The translations under genes were made by a program, and so were the position numbers. A stretch of 64,000 bases of DNA. Source: Mammaliicoccus lentus (lineage in GTDB: Bacteria; Bacillota; Bacilli; Staphylococcales; Staphylococcaceae). Positions 38,395 through 46,638 of the stretch are shown in pieces. The notes beneath the pieces are model-generated. The model saw only the letters and a program-made list of their open reading frames with translations, was not told the origin of the DNA and made no database searches. Every line of letters begins with the position of its first letter. The first letter of the stretch is position 1. Location of the stretch: positions 1 to 64,000 of the forward strand of contig NZ_PPRS01000003.1 in the NCBI RefSeq assembly GCF_002902755.1, written 5' to 3'.

Positions 38395-39699
38395 ATGAAA
38401 ATATTTATAAAACTAATCATTTTTTATTTAAGTTTATTTCTGAGTACTACACTTATTGGTTCATTATTGCTCTTTCTACCTATTACAGGCAGGAAAACTA
38501 TTTCTTTTATTGATGCATTTTTTGTAACCACAAGTGCCTTTACAGTAACTGGTATATCTACTGTAGATATACCTAGCCAATTCAATACGTTAGGGTATAT
38601 TGTTATTTTACTACTTATTCAAATTGGTGGATTAGGTATCGTCGCAGTAGCTCTGTTTTCTTTGATTTTATTTAATAAAAAAATTTCATTCTTAAACAGA
38701 GAATTATTAATGATTACTTGGAATTTCGATGAATTCGGTGGAGTTATAAAAATCCTTAGAAACCTATTTATATATACAATCATTGTGGAAAGTGCAGGTT
38801 TCTTACTATTATCAATCAAATTTCTACCATTATTCGGATTAAAAAAAGGACTTTTCATATCACTTTTTACATCTATATCTGCGTTTAATAACGCTGGCAT
38901 ATCACTATTTTCTAATAACTTGATGTCTTTTTCATCAGATTTATATATTAATTTTGTCGTATCTTTTTTAATAATTTTAGGTGGTATAGGACCATTAGTT
39001 GTTTATGATATTGTCGTTAAAAAACGTTTTAACAAACTGCACCTACATACTAAAATCGTGATAACAGCTACTGCTTTTCTAATTTTATTTGGTACATTGT
39101 CTATATTTTTACTTGAATACCATCATGGTCTATCTAAATTATCAATAAAAGATAAATTATTAACTTCATACTTCCAATCTGTTTCAACTCGTACTGCAGG
39201 TTTTAATACAATAGAATTAAATCATTTATTACCAGCTACATATGCAGTTATGATTTTCTTAATGTTTATCGGAGCAGCTCCAGTAAGTAGTGCTGGCGGT
39301 ATTAAAGTAACTACATTTATTTTAATATTAGTATTTCTTTGGCAAAATGTTAGGAGTTATGAGTATCCTTATATCTTTAAAAGAACAATTCAATTTCATC
39401 AAATATCAAAAGCTTTATCTATTGCATTACTCAGCTTTATTTTGGTAATAATCGTGAGTTTAACTATGAACCTATTTCAACCAGACATTGCATATCATAA
39501 GCAATTATTTGAAGTAACTTCTGCATTTGGAACAGTCGGTTTGTCTACTGGTATTACTTTTGACCTCAACACATGTTCGAAATCACTAATTATTATCGTC
39601 ATGATTGTTGGTAAAATAGGCATTATTACATTATTAGCCCTTCTAACACAACGAGATACATCTAATTACCGATTTGCTGATGGCAAAGTACATCTATAA
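38395..39699 (+). CDS. ktrB: KtrB/TrkH-type potassium uptake protein
   Basis: 434 aa membrane protein with the four pore loops of the Trk/Ktr family: VTTSAFTVTGIS, SISAFNNAGIS, SVSTRTAGFNT and VTSAFGTVGLSTGI, each with the conserved Gly of the ion filter. It moves potassium with the help of a KtrA-type RCK protein, which is not encoded next to it here. An AGGATATGAG-like site precedes the ATG. Confidence 0.9.
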   Translation: MKIFIKLIIFYLSLFLSTTLIGSLLLFLPITGRKTISFIDAFFVTTSAFTVTGISTVDIPSQFNTLGYIVILLLIQIGGLGIVAVALFSLILFNKKISFLNRELLMITWNFDEFGGVIKILRNLFIYTIIVESAGFLLLSIKFLPLFGLKKGLFISLFTSISAFNNAGISLFSNNLMSFSSDLYINFVVSFLIILGGIGPLVVYDIVVKKRFNKLHLHTKIVITATAFLILFGTLSIFLLEYHHGLSKLSIKDKLLTSYFQSVSTRTAGFNTIELNHLLPATYAVMIFLMFIGAAPVSSAGGIKVTTFILILVFLWQNVRSYEYPYIFKRTIQFHQISKALSIALLSFILVIIVSLTMNLFQPDIAYHKQLFEVTSAFGTVGLSTGITFDLNTCSKSLIIIVMIVGKIGIITLLALLTQRDTSNYRFADGKVHL

Positions 39700-39704
39700 A
39701 AAAT

Positions 39705-39736
39705 GAGTCTGGGACATAAATAATTGTCCCAGACTC
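39705..39736. terminator. Terminator between convergent genes (GGGACA-type hairpin)
   Basis: Perfect 12-bp stem (39705-39716 with 39725-39736) and then a T-rich tail. Same family as the hairpins at 2926, 3316 and 24916. Confidence 0.85.
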
Positions 39737-39744
39737 TCTTTTTA

Positions 39745-40920
39745 TTATTCATCTTCGTTAGATTTTGAGTCAGCTTTATCTTCGTTACTTGAGTTGTCTT
39801 TAGCTTTTTGTTCGGCATCCTCTTGAGCTTTTTTATCTGCTTCTTCTTGTGCTTTACGATCAGCTTCTTCTTTGGCCTTTTCTTCTGCTTGACGTTGCTG
39901 TTCTTCAGCCTTTTTCTCAGCGTCTTCTTGTGCTTGTTCCTCTTCTTTACGCTGTTGCTCTTCAGCTTTTTTATCTGCCTCTTCTTGAGCCTTTTTCTCT
40001 TCTTCTTTAGCTTTCTCTTCTTCTTTTTGCTTTAGTTCTTCTTCACGTTTTTTATCCGCTTCAGCTTGTTTTTCTTCTTCTTGTGCTTTTTTATCTGCCT
40101 CTTCTTGTCTCTTCTTCTCTTGTTCTTCTAATTTTTTCTGTTGATCATTATTTTGGACCGCATTATTATTATATTGTTCTTCTGATGATGGTATTTGTTC
40201 AGTTGGTACTTCTTCTGTTGCTGGCGGTTGATTACTTTCAGTTTCTTTTACTTCTGAATTTTTAATATTCCAGTCTGCTTTATAAGTCTTATCTTCTGGC
40301 TTAAAGTTCATTTCTACTTTATAATTATCCGCTTCTGGTACATCATAATATAAATAACTATTTTCTGTGTTACCTTTTTTTAACTGATGTTGGAATCCAG
40401 GTGTATTTTCATTCATACCAAAGAATTGATTTTGACTTTCACCATCAATCGTGAGATCAAAAGCAGAATTATCCACTAGAATTTGCTTTTTATCTACATT
40501 TTTAAATTTATAATATACTTTTAATACTTTACCATTCTCAGGGTAGTAATATTGATCTTCAGGTTGAACAAACTCTGCCTTAACAACAGTAATTTCAAGT
40601 CCGTTCACTCTAATTTTATCTCCTAATTCCAAACCCTTCAGACCTTTTTCAGGCGTGTCTTCGAGCTTTTTAGTCTCAGTCTTTTTATCTTTCGTTTGTT
40701 GCTCGCCAAATAACTGGTCTACAGAATAACTACTACTTTTCGGCAGCGTTAAAAAAATCGAAACAAAACAAATTAACCCTACGAAAAATAGTGTTACAGT
40801 GCTTATTAACACTCCAACAAACTTACTTTTGTTCGCAATTTTTACAATAGTCGTCACCAACATCGTGACAAATGCTATAGATATTAAAATCCATACAAAC
40901 GTAAAAATTAAACTGTTCAT
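39745..40920 (-). CDS. DUF4352-type membrane protein with a long charged coiled coil
   Basis: 391 aa. Two membrane helices at residues ~4-24 and ~35-60, then a DUF4352-like domain (~95-225), a Pro/Gln linker, and ~140 residues of Lys/Glu/Ala repeats such as KAQEEADKKAEEQ, predicted to be a very long charged helix or coiled coil. The DUF4352 part is similar to the protein at 32432, and the two-helix N-terminus to the protein at 50595. Function unknown; the helix may reach into or across the cell wall. Confidence 0.8.
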   Translation of the reverse strand: MNSLIFTFVWILISIAFVTMLVTTIVKIANKSKFVGVLISTVTLFFVGLICFVSIFLTLPKSSSYSVDQLFGEQQTKDKKTETKKLEDTPEKGLKGLELGDKIRVNGLEITVVKAEFVQPEDQYYYPENGKVLKVYYKFKNVDKKQILVDNSAFDLTIDGESQNQFFGMNENTPGFQHQLKKGNTENSYLYYDVPEADNYKVEMNFKPEDKTYKADWNIKNSEVKETESNQPPATEEVPTEQIPSSEEQYNNNAVQNNDQQKKLEEQEKKRQEEADKKAQEEEKQAEADKKREEELKQKEEEKAKEEEKKAQEEADKKAEEQQRKEEEQAQEDAEKKAEEQQRQAEEKAKEEADRKAQEEADKKAQEDAEQKAKDNSSNEDKADSKSNEDE

Positions 40921-41058
40921 TTTTTCTCTCCTTATCGTATCTTTTATTTATCTTATAATAGCACGGATTATCTAAATAAAAATAATAAAACAAACTTTAT
41001 TTCCTTTTTATAATCATTCCCTAAAATTTGAAATTTAAAATTAATTCACTAAACTTAT

Positions 41059-41760
41059 TTACTCTTTCTCTTTTACTAACAAACCACCATGGTAACAAAA
41101 ATATTTTGAAGCATTTAAATCAACAACTTTTTTTAATGAATGTTTTGCTTCTTTTAAATTCATGCTATAGTCCGGATTTGCTACTATAAGCTCCTCACCT
41201 TCTTTTACTGCGGCATCACCTGTTATCACGCTATCTTCTGACTGTATGTATAAAGAAATGTGTCCACTTGTATGACCAGGGGTTTGCACAATCTCGACCT
41301 CTTCTTCTAGTATGATTGCACCATCTGTAACTTCTATATCAACTTCCACATGATCTAAAGATTCTAGTAGTTCTATGAACTGTGTACCTTTCTCTTTATC
41401 GTATTCAGGCATGCTTTTTAATAATTCTTCCGCTTGAGTAAGTCTTTCAGATTTTTCACTACCGTTTATATACTTTGCTTCTATGAAACTACTTATTACT
41501 TTTACATGTTGGTATTTATCCTTAAAGGCTTTAAGAGCCCCTATATGATCGTCATCATAATGAGTAATAATGATATTTTGTAAATTATTCATATCATAAC
41601 CTAAGTTTTGAACAGCTTCTTCTATCTTCGGTAAGAAACCGGGATACCCAGTATCAACAAGTGTTAAAGCCTCTTCTAATACGATGAGCGTTGGATATAT
41701 AGCATGCTCATGCCCTTCATAATTAAACTTTATTTCTAATTCTTCTATTTGAATAGTCAT
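41059..41760 (-). CDS. MBL-fold metallohydrolase
   Basis: 233 aa metallo-beta-lactamase fold with the zinc motif THYDDDHIGAL (HxxDDH form with Tyr in the second place), then PGHTSGHISL, TGDAAV and a C-terminal FCYHGG. Members include glyoxalase II-like thioesterases and lactonases. The substrate is unknown. A Fur-box-like sequence lies in the divergent promoter region upstream (41807). Confidence 0.85.
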   Translation of the reverse strand: MTIQIEELEIKFNYEGHEHAIYPTLIVLEEALTLVDTGYPGFLPKIEEAVQNLGYDMNNLQNIIITHYDDDHIGALKAFKDKYQHVKVISSFIEAKYINGSEKSERLTQAEELLKSMPEYDKEKGTQFIELLESLDHVEVDIEVTDGAIILEEEVEIVQTPGHTSGHISLYIQSEDSVITGDAAVKEGEELIVANPDYSMNLKEAKHSLKKVVDLNASKYFCYHGGLLVKEKE

Positions 41761-41806
41761 AATAGAGCTCCTTTATTTTCTAACGGTCTTTTTCGAAATT
41801 GTTAAT

Positions 41807-41825
41807 TATTATGATTCTCATTACA
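41807..41825. promoter_or_regulatory. Possible Fur-type site between two divergent genes
   Basis: TATTATGATTCTCATTACA matches 14 of 19 positions of the classic Fur consensus. It lies in the shared upstream region of the MBL hydrolase and the NUDIX gene. Weaker than the site at 30795. Confidence 0.35.
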
Positions 41826-41921
41826 ATTGCTACTATATAAAATGATATATATAATATTATTTTAAAGGAAACAAATTACATTAGAAAGGTTTTTGGCTTT
41901 TTAATTTTTAGGAGGATTAGC

Positions 41922-42323
41922 ATGATACCTAAACATATCGTTTCAGCTGCATGTATTGTATTAAACGACGAACAGGAAATATTACTAATTAAAGGACCTA
42001 AACGTGGTTGGGAGATGCCTGGTGGTCAAGTCGAAATCGGTGAACCTTTGCATGAAGCAGCTATACGCGAAGTAAAAGAAGAATCTGGCGCTCACATTGA
42101 AATCACCAGATTCTGTGGTATTTTCCAAAACACTACTGACGGTATTGTCAACACATTATTTTTAGCACACTACATAGGTGGCGAGTTATGTACGAGTGAC
42201 GAAAGTTTAGAAGTAGGCTTCTTTACATATGATGAAGCAATGGAAATGGTTACGTGGAAAAATTTCAAAGAAAGAATCTCTTTAAGTCTGAATGAAAAAG
42301 AACCATTTCTTGTTACGTTCTAG
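41922..42323 (+). CDS. NUDIX hydrolase
   Basis: 133 aa with an intact Nudix box, GGQVEIGEPLHEAAIREVKEESG, spanning the GX5EX7REUXEEXGU pattern. Probably removes a nucleotide or nucleoside diphosphate from a small molecule. TAGGAGG precedes the ATG. Its stop overlaps the stop of the convergent acetyltransferase gene by 4 nt. Substrate unknown. Confidence 0.88.
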   Translation: MIPKHIVSAACIVLNDEQEILLIKGPKRGWEMPGGQVEIGEPLHEAAIREVKEESGAHIEITRFCGIFQNTTDGIVNTLFLAHYIGGELCTSDESLEVGFFTYDEAMEMVTWKNFKERISLSLNEKEPFLVTF

Positions 42324-42820
42324 TATTCATCTTTCAAGATACTATATACTAGTGTATCTCTATAACCATCTTTAAGTTTAATATTTTGTCTCAATATCGC
42401 TTCATGTCTCATTTTTAATTTTTGAAGTACGATTTCTGAAGCGGTATTATTTATGTCTGTTGAAGCCCATATTCTATTCAGTTTCAACACTTTGAAACCA
42501 TACTTCACAATAGTTCTAGCTACATCTGTTGCAATACCATTGCTCCAATATTCTGGATGGATAGTGAATTCAATTTCTCCACTATTATTCTTCTTATCAC
42601 TTATTAATTGGATAGCACCTATAACATTATCCGTATCCGCATCTACTATTACATTGTACATCCAATCTTCATCTCTATTTAATAACGTTTGTACAAATTC
42701 TTCAGTCTCTTCATATGTTAACGGATCCCAAGTTTGATATTTCGCCACTTCAGGTAGTGAAGTATACGCGTGAATATCATCTAAATCCGATTCTTTTAAA
42801 TCTCTTAAATAGTAATCCAT
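42320..42820 (-). CDS. GNAT acetyltransferase (RimJ/RimL type)
   Basis: 166 aa. Motif A region HPEYWSNGIATDVARTIVKYGF carries an altered acetyl-CoA loop (S-N-G-I-A), followed by the RIWASTDINNTASEIVLQKL helix of motif B. The overall layout matches acetyltransferase_3 enzymes that modify protein N-termini or antibiotics. Acceptor unknown. Confidence 0.82.
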   Translation of the reverse strand: MDYYLRDLKESDLDDIHAYTSLPEVAKYQTWDPLTYEETEEFVQTLLNRDEDWMYNVIVDADTDNVIGAIQLISDKKNNSGEIEFTIHPEYWSNGIATDVARTIVKYGFKVLKLNRIWASTDINNTASEIVLQKLKMRHEAILRQNIKLKDGYRDTLVYSILKDEY

Positions 42821-42953
42821 CCTAATCCTCCTAATATTTCTATGCTTTATGACTAAACGATTGGGATTATCTTAACATAATTACATATCTATATAAACTA
42901 ATTCCTATATATTTACTCAACTTTTATTAAAAGAAGATTTCACTTTACAAAAC

Positions 42954-42967
42954 AGAACATATGTTCG
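42954..42967 (+). promoter_or_regulatory. LexA (SOS) box before the yolD-like gene
   Basis: AGAACATATGTTCG matches the firmicute consensus CGAAC-N4-GTTCG at all but the first base. It abuts a -10 TATAAT at 42968-42973, so LexA should block this promoter until DNA damage. Confidence 0.75.
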
Positions 42968-43002
42968 TATAATAAAAGTATAATGTTTTTGGAGATGATA
43001 AT

Positions 43003-43422
43003 GTGGTAAAAATAATTAATCCAGATATGCCTGAAGAATTTCAAAATGAGACAGATTACAGAAATATTCCAAGAGAATATTTAAATCCGAGAATTCCTCA
43101 AGGAAGAGGAATGATTAAATGGGCGCCATTTGCGACAATGCCACAGCAATTCGAAGAAATCTCACAATATATTAAAGATCAAACAAAGATAGAAAAACCT
43201 ACACTTGATGAATCCGCGCTAGCTGATTTAAACCATGTATTAGCGGAGAAAATTTTCTATAATCCAAATTGCGAAATTAAATATTGGCACAATGGCTATA
43301 TTAAACAAGTGAAATGTGAAATACATAAATTCAACTCCGAAATTAATATGCTACAAGTTATTAATCAAGAAAATAAACAAGTCATGTACTTAGATATGGA
43401 CTGTATATTAGGAATAGAATAA
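43003..43422 (+). CDS. YolD-like protein, SOS-regulated
   Basis: 139 aa YolD-family protein. The hallmark RGMIKWAPFATMPQQFEEI is in the first third, and the C-terminal half has the alternating beta pattern of the family. YolD proteins usually pair with UvrX/UmuC-like Y-family polymerases; none is adjacent here. It starts at GTG 43003 with TTTGGAG upstream. The LexA box and -10 directly before it fit a DNA-damage role. Confidence 0.85.
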   Translation: MVKIINPDMPEEFQNETDYRNIPREYLNPRIPQGRGMIKWAPFATMPQQFEEISQYIKDQTKIEKPTLDESALADLNHVLAEKIFYNPNCEIKYWHNGYIKQVKCEIHKFNSEINMLQVINQENKQVMYLDMDCILGIE

Positions 43423-43425
43423 TGA

Positions 43426-43459
43426 AAAAGAATCGCCTGTAGATACCAGCGATTCTTTT
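43426..43459 (+). terminator. Terminator after the yolD-like gene
   Basis: AAAGAATCGC pairs with GCGATTCTTT and is followed by a T-run, a few bases after the stop at 43422. Confidence 0.75.
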
Positions 43460-43480
43460 TTGTCGTTTTTAGGTTTTTAC

Positions 43481-43507
43481 GGTTCGATAATTTTGTTTTA
43501 TCGAACC
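43481..43507 (-). terminator. Hairpin after the GNAT gene at 43510
   Basis: Perfect 10-bp stem (43481-43490 with 43498-43507), 2 nt after the stop on the minus strand. The T-run is weak. Confidence 0.55.
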
Positions 43508-43509
43508 TT

Positions 43510-44010
43510 CTATAAATAAAATCGCATCATATCTTCATCATAATATTGCTTTCCATCATAAATAGCCATCGGTTCAGTTGCAAATCTTTCAAAACCTAAT
43601 TTTTTATAAAATTGAATCGCTCTATCATTCATAGATAAAACTGTTAAATCAATCACTTTTAATCTTTCTATACTAGATGCTTCTTTTATAAGTTCTTTCA
43701 CTACGCTTTCAGAAACACCACTCCCCCTATCCTTTTCTTTACAATACATAGCGACTATGTTCCCTTTATGTTGTAGCTTTTTAACACCTTCTCTATAAAA
43801 TGTTGCAACACATACAAGTTCATCATTTCTAAATCCACCATATGTAAATTTAGAATCAGTACTTTCTAAACGTTGTTCAAATCTACTAAAAGGATATTCA
43901 ACCTCATCTTCATACAAAGAAGCAAAAGCTTGGGCATCAGTTTGCAAAGCTAATAATCTAAGCTCCCTAAATTCAATGGCATCAGTTTTATTTAATTTAC
44001 GAATTTTCAA
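43510..44010 (-). CDS. GNAT acetyltransferase
   Basis: 166 aa. The acetyl-CoA region is degenerate (YCKEKDRGSGVSESVVKELI, with R-G-S-G-V as the loop). Motif B is VLSMNDRAIQFYKKLGFERF, typical of the family. The N-terminus (RELRLLALQTDAQAFASLYEDE) resembles the many small GNATs of firmicutes. It lies 13 nt after the GrpB gene in the same orientation. Acceptor unknown. Confidence 0.82.
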   Translation of the reverse strand: MKIRKLNKTDAIEFRELRLLALQTDAQAFASLYEDEVEYPFSRFEQRLESTDSKFTYGGFRNDELVCVATFYREGVKKLQHKGNIVAMYCKEKDRGSGVSESVVKELIKEASSIERLKVIDLTVLSMNDRAIQFYKKLGFERFATEPMAIYDGKQYYDEDMMRFYL

Positions 44011-44023
44011 TATAAATCGCCTC

Positions 44024-44536
44024 CTATTTCAGATTGTCAAACCACATCAAAGCTTCTTTTTCAATATTTCTCACGTAATCTTTTTTAGCTTTACTGTATT
44101 CTCGTGTGTCATGGTATTTACTTGCTAACATTTCTTTGTAGTGGCTATATTCTTGGGCAACCTTTTCATTTACTCTCAAATAATCTCTAAAAATGATATG
44201 TCTTTCTATTTCTTTATTTCCTTGTTCATATATATGTATATGATGGGTTCTGTTTTCTCCGCCTTTTCTTAATAGTCTTCTGCCACTAATACCCCATTCT
44301 CCCGCTACTTCGTAACCTAAGTTTATAAATAATGAGTTAAACTGATCGACCTTTTGAATATCACGTACTATAACCATCATATCGATAACTGGTTTAGCTT
44401 TCATCCCTTCAATAGAAGTACTTCCAAAATGCTCAAACTGAATAATTAAATCTCCTAAAATTCCCTCTAAATTTTTACACTCATTTTGATAAAGACTTTT
44501 CCAACTTTCTTTATATGAACTTAACCTAATCTTCAA
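44024..44536 (-). CDS. GrpB/UPF0157 family protein
   Basis: 170 aa nucleotidyltransferase-fold protein of the GrpB family. The core FEHFGSTSIEGMKAKPVIDM contains the GS and D-x-D-like acidic positions of the fold. Family members are often annotated only by fold. Probably co-transcribed with the GNAT downstream. Function unknown. Confidence 0.85.
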   Translation of the reverse strand: MKIRLSSYKESWKSLYQNECKNLEGILGDLIIQFEHFGSTSIEGMKAKPVIDMMVIVRDIQKVDQFNSLFINLGYEVAGEWGISGRRLLRKGGENRTHHIHIYEQGNKEIERHIIFRDYLRVNEKVAQEYSHYKEMLASKYHDTREYSKAKKDYVRNIEKEALMWFDNLK

Positions 44537-44591
44537 ATGATCACCCCTTATTTAATAAATAACATAAAATAAGTTCTTTAGTTCTATTTGG

Positions 44592-44735
44592 TCAACTTAA
44601 ATTATCTAGTAACTTGTTTATTTCAATAAACTTTGAATTTTTAATAGACAAATTCGTTTCTTCATATGTTTCACGTTTCACTACTTCTTTCGAAGATATT
44701 TTTATACATTATGAATCTATTTCCACCAATATTAC
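44592..44735 (-). pseudogene. Remnant of a NUDIX hydrolase gene
   Basis: In one minus-strand frame the tail reads SSKEVVKRETYEETNLSIKN and then FIEINKLLDNLS before a stop at 44592. The KRETYEETNL stretch fits the REUXEEXGU part of a Nudix box. Slightly upstream, VEIDS in the same frame is separated from it by a stop. The rest of the gene is not visible. Part of an otherwise empty 295-nt gap. Tentative. Confidence 0.35.
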
Positions 44736-44781
44736 CATTATGTACAAAAAAAGAGTATGAGAAATAAATTATTCCATAAAA

Positions 44782-44817
44782 AAAGAACCCGAGCGTGCTT
44801 TTGTCTCGGATTCTTTC
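44782..44817 (-). terminator. Terminator after the COG0523 gene
   Basis: AAAGAACCCGAG pairs imperfectly with CTCGGATTCTTT; A/T-rich run follows on the minus strand, 15 nt after the stop. Confidence 0.65.
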
Positions 44818-44831
44818 CTATTTCATAAGTT

Positions 44832-46025
44832 TTATTGTAATACCCAACTATATGGATCTTTTAATTGTGACCAGTCTTGATCTATTTCATCTGCATTAAT
44901 GAGACATTCATCTAATGATTTTGTAATTTCATCAACGTCTAAATCACTGCCGATAATAACAAATTGTGTTTCTCTATCTCCATATTCTGGATCCCAATTT
45001 GCTTTTACTTCAGGTCTTTCACTTAGTATTTCATTTTTTTGTGCTTCACTCATTGCATCAACCCAATATGTTATTGGATGGATGTTAACGAATGAACCTG
45101 CTTGTGAAAATAGACAAGCTACGTGATTATATTGTGCTAACCATACAATACCTTTTGCTCTGATGATATTCCCTTGCATATTTTCCATCCATTTATTAAA
45201 TCTATCAGCATGGAAAGGTAAACGTCTTCTGTATGCAAATGATGAAATACCGTATTCTTCAGTTTCTGGTGTATGACTAGCATGACCGCCTTCAGTCAAT
45301 TCTTTAATCCAACCGGCAGAATTACTCGCCTTTTCAAAATTAAATAAGCCTGTGTTAACAACCTCTTTAATTGGTACATCAGCAAAGTTTGTTTTTATAA
45401 ATTTAGCGGTTGGTTGTAATTTTCTTAATACATTCTCTAGTTGATCTAAATCTTTTTTGTCCACTAAGTCTGTTTTATTTAGAATCAACACGTCACAAAA
45501 TTCAATTTGATCTATTAATAAATCAGAAATTGATCTTTCGTCTTCTTCACTAACACCTTGATCTCTATCAGTTAATAAATCTTCAGAGCGCATATCGTTA
45601 ATGAAGCGGTGCGCATCGACTACTGTTACCATAGTATCTAATCGACAAATGCTTGTTAAATCGATACCTAGTTCATCGTCAATATATGAGAATGTTTGAG
45701 CAACTGGTACGGGTTCTGAAATACCTGTTGATTCAATTACAATTTGGTCTACATCTCCACGTTCTGCTATTTTTTGTACTTCTACTAATAAATCTTCTCT
45801 TAATGTACAACAAATACAGCCATTAGAAAGTTCGACGAGTTTTTCATCAGTTCTAGAAATACCCCCACCTTCTATGACTAAATCTTTATCTATATTGATT
45901 TCACTCATATCGTTTACGATGACCGCTATTTTTAAACCTTCTCTATTTTTTAAGATGTTGTTTAATAACGTCGTTTTTCCTGAACCTAAATATCCACTTA
46001 GTACAGTTACAGGTATTTTATTCAA
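44832..46025 (-). CDS. COG0523 GTPase, probable zinc metallochaperone (first copy)
   Basis: 397 aa CobW/COG0523 G3E GTPase. Walker [10 protein letters not shown] at the N-terminus, metal motif GCICC (Cys70, 72, 73), NKTD base-recognition motif, and a C-terminal CobW domain. Members under Zur deliver zinc to client enzymes when zinc is scarce (YciC/ZagA type). It lies 49 nt after the zinc-free S14 gene, which has a Zur box upstream, so both should be induced by zinc starvation. Confidence 0.92.
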   Translation of the reverse strand: MNKIPVTVLSGYLGSGKTTLLNNILKNREGLKIAVIVNDMSEINIDKDLVIEGGGISRTDEKLVELSNGCICCTLREDLLVEVQKIAERGDVDQIVIESTGISEPVPVAQTFSYIDDELGIDLTSICRLDTMVTVVDAHRFINDMRSEDLLTDRDQGVSEEDERSISDLLIDQIEFCDVLILNKTDLVDKKDLDQLENVLRKLQPTAKFIKTNFADVPIKEVVNTGLFNFEKASNSAGWIKELTEGGHASHTPETEEYGISSFAYRRRLPFHADRFNKWMENMQGNIIRAKGIVWLAQYNHVACLFSQAGSFVNIHPITYWVDAMSEAQKNEILSERPEVKANWDPEYGDRETQFVIIGSDLDVDEITKSLDECLINADEIDQDWSQLKDPYSWVLQ

Positions 46026-46074
46026 TTTGTTTCCCCCTACTTTCTAATTGCTTATGCCCAAATCACACAGTTGC

Positions 46075-46344
46075 TTACCAACTTGATTTTTTCACGCCAG
46101 GAATTTGACCTTTGTGCGCATATTCTCTTAAAGCAATTCTAGACATACCAAATTTTCTGTATACACCTCTAGGTCTACCAGTAACTTGACATCTACGTGT
46201 AATACGCGTAGGTGATGCGTCTCTAGGAAGTTTTTTTAAACCTTCGTAGTCTTTATTTGCTTTTAATTCTTCTCTTTTTTCTCTATATTTCTCTACCATT
46301 TGAATACGTTTTTGTTCTTTTGCTATTTTAGATTTTTTTGCCAT
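46075..46344 (-). CDS. rpsN: Ribosomal protein S14, zinc-free paralogue
   Basis: 89 aa long-form S14. The zinc form has two CxxC pairs; here only one Cys remains ([11 protein letters not shown]), so it is the C-minus type that replaces zinc-binding S14 under zinc limitation. AAAGGAG precedes ATG 46344; the upstream start at 46377 has no ribosome binding site. A Zur box and promoter lie at 46473-46524. The leader has a hairpin at 46399. Confidence 0.95.
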   Translation of the reverse strand: MAKKSKIAKEQKRIQMVEKYREKREELKANKDYEGLKKLPRDASPTRITRRCQVTGRPRGVYRKFGMSRIALREYAHKGQIPGVKKSSW

Positions 46345-46398
46345 GTATATAACTCCTTTTAAATTATTATTGAACATAATGTGAATAATGAAATAAAT

Positions 46399-46420
46399 AA
46401 GCCAACAAAGAAGTTGGCTT
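46399..46420 (-). other. Hairpin in the rpsN leader
   Basis: AAGCCAAC/GTTGGCTT, 8-bp perfect stem, about 55 nt before the rpsN start on the minus strand, followed by ATTTATTTC. It may be a weak attenuator or protein-binding site. Confidence 0.4.
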
Positions 46421-46472
46421 GAAATCGTATATTAAATAAAGTAAATGAAGTAGCCACGTAATCTCTCGGAGG

Positions 46473-46495
46473 TAAATCGTAATGACTACGCTTTA
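46473..46495 (-). promoter_or_regulatory. Zur box of the rpsN-COG0523 transcript
   Basis: TAAATCGTAAT-G-ACTACGCTTTA: the left half is a perfect firmicute Zur half-site, the right half has two changes. It abuts a minus-strand promoter TTGCAA (46524-46519), 17 bp, TATAGT (46501-46496), covering the start region. This is where Zur would repress when zinc is sufficient. Confidence 0.8.
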
Positions 46496-46603
46496 ACTAT
46501 AAAACATAATTCCAACTTTTGCAAGTAGAAAATTTCATTTCTTTCAATTTCAATAATTTTAAACTTGCTTACCTACTTCAAAGATGATACTTTACTATTA
46601 TAC

Positions 46604-46625
46604 AAAACGTAGTTATTACGATTTA
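46604..46625 (+). promoter_or_regulatory. Zur box of the flavoprotein-FeoB-like operon
   Basis: AAAACGTAGTTATTACGATTTA: on the minus strand it reads TAAATCGTAAT-A-ACTACGTTTT, the same pattern as the box at 46473. A possible -10 TATTAT lies at 46596-46601 just before it. It ends 13 nt before the flavoprotein start. Confidence 0.8.
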
Positions 46626-46638
46626 GGAAGTGTATAAT

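Noticed and set aside
39808-40265. Plus-strand ORFs rich in Phe and Leu opposite the coiled-coil protein
   Set aside because: They are the antisense reading of Lys/Glu codon repeats, without ribosome binding sites.
44832-46025. Cobalamin-synthesis CobW
   Set aside because: COG0523 members with GCICC under a Zur box belong to the zinc group; no cobalamin genes are in the window.
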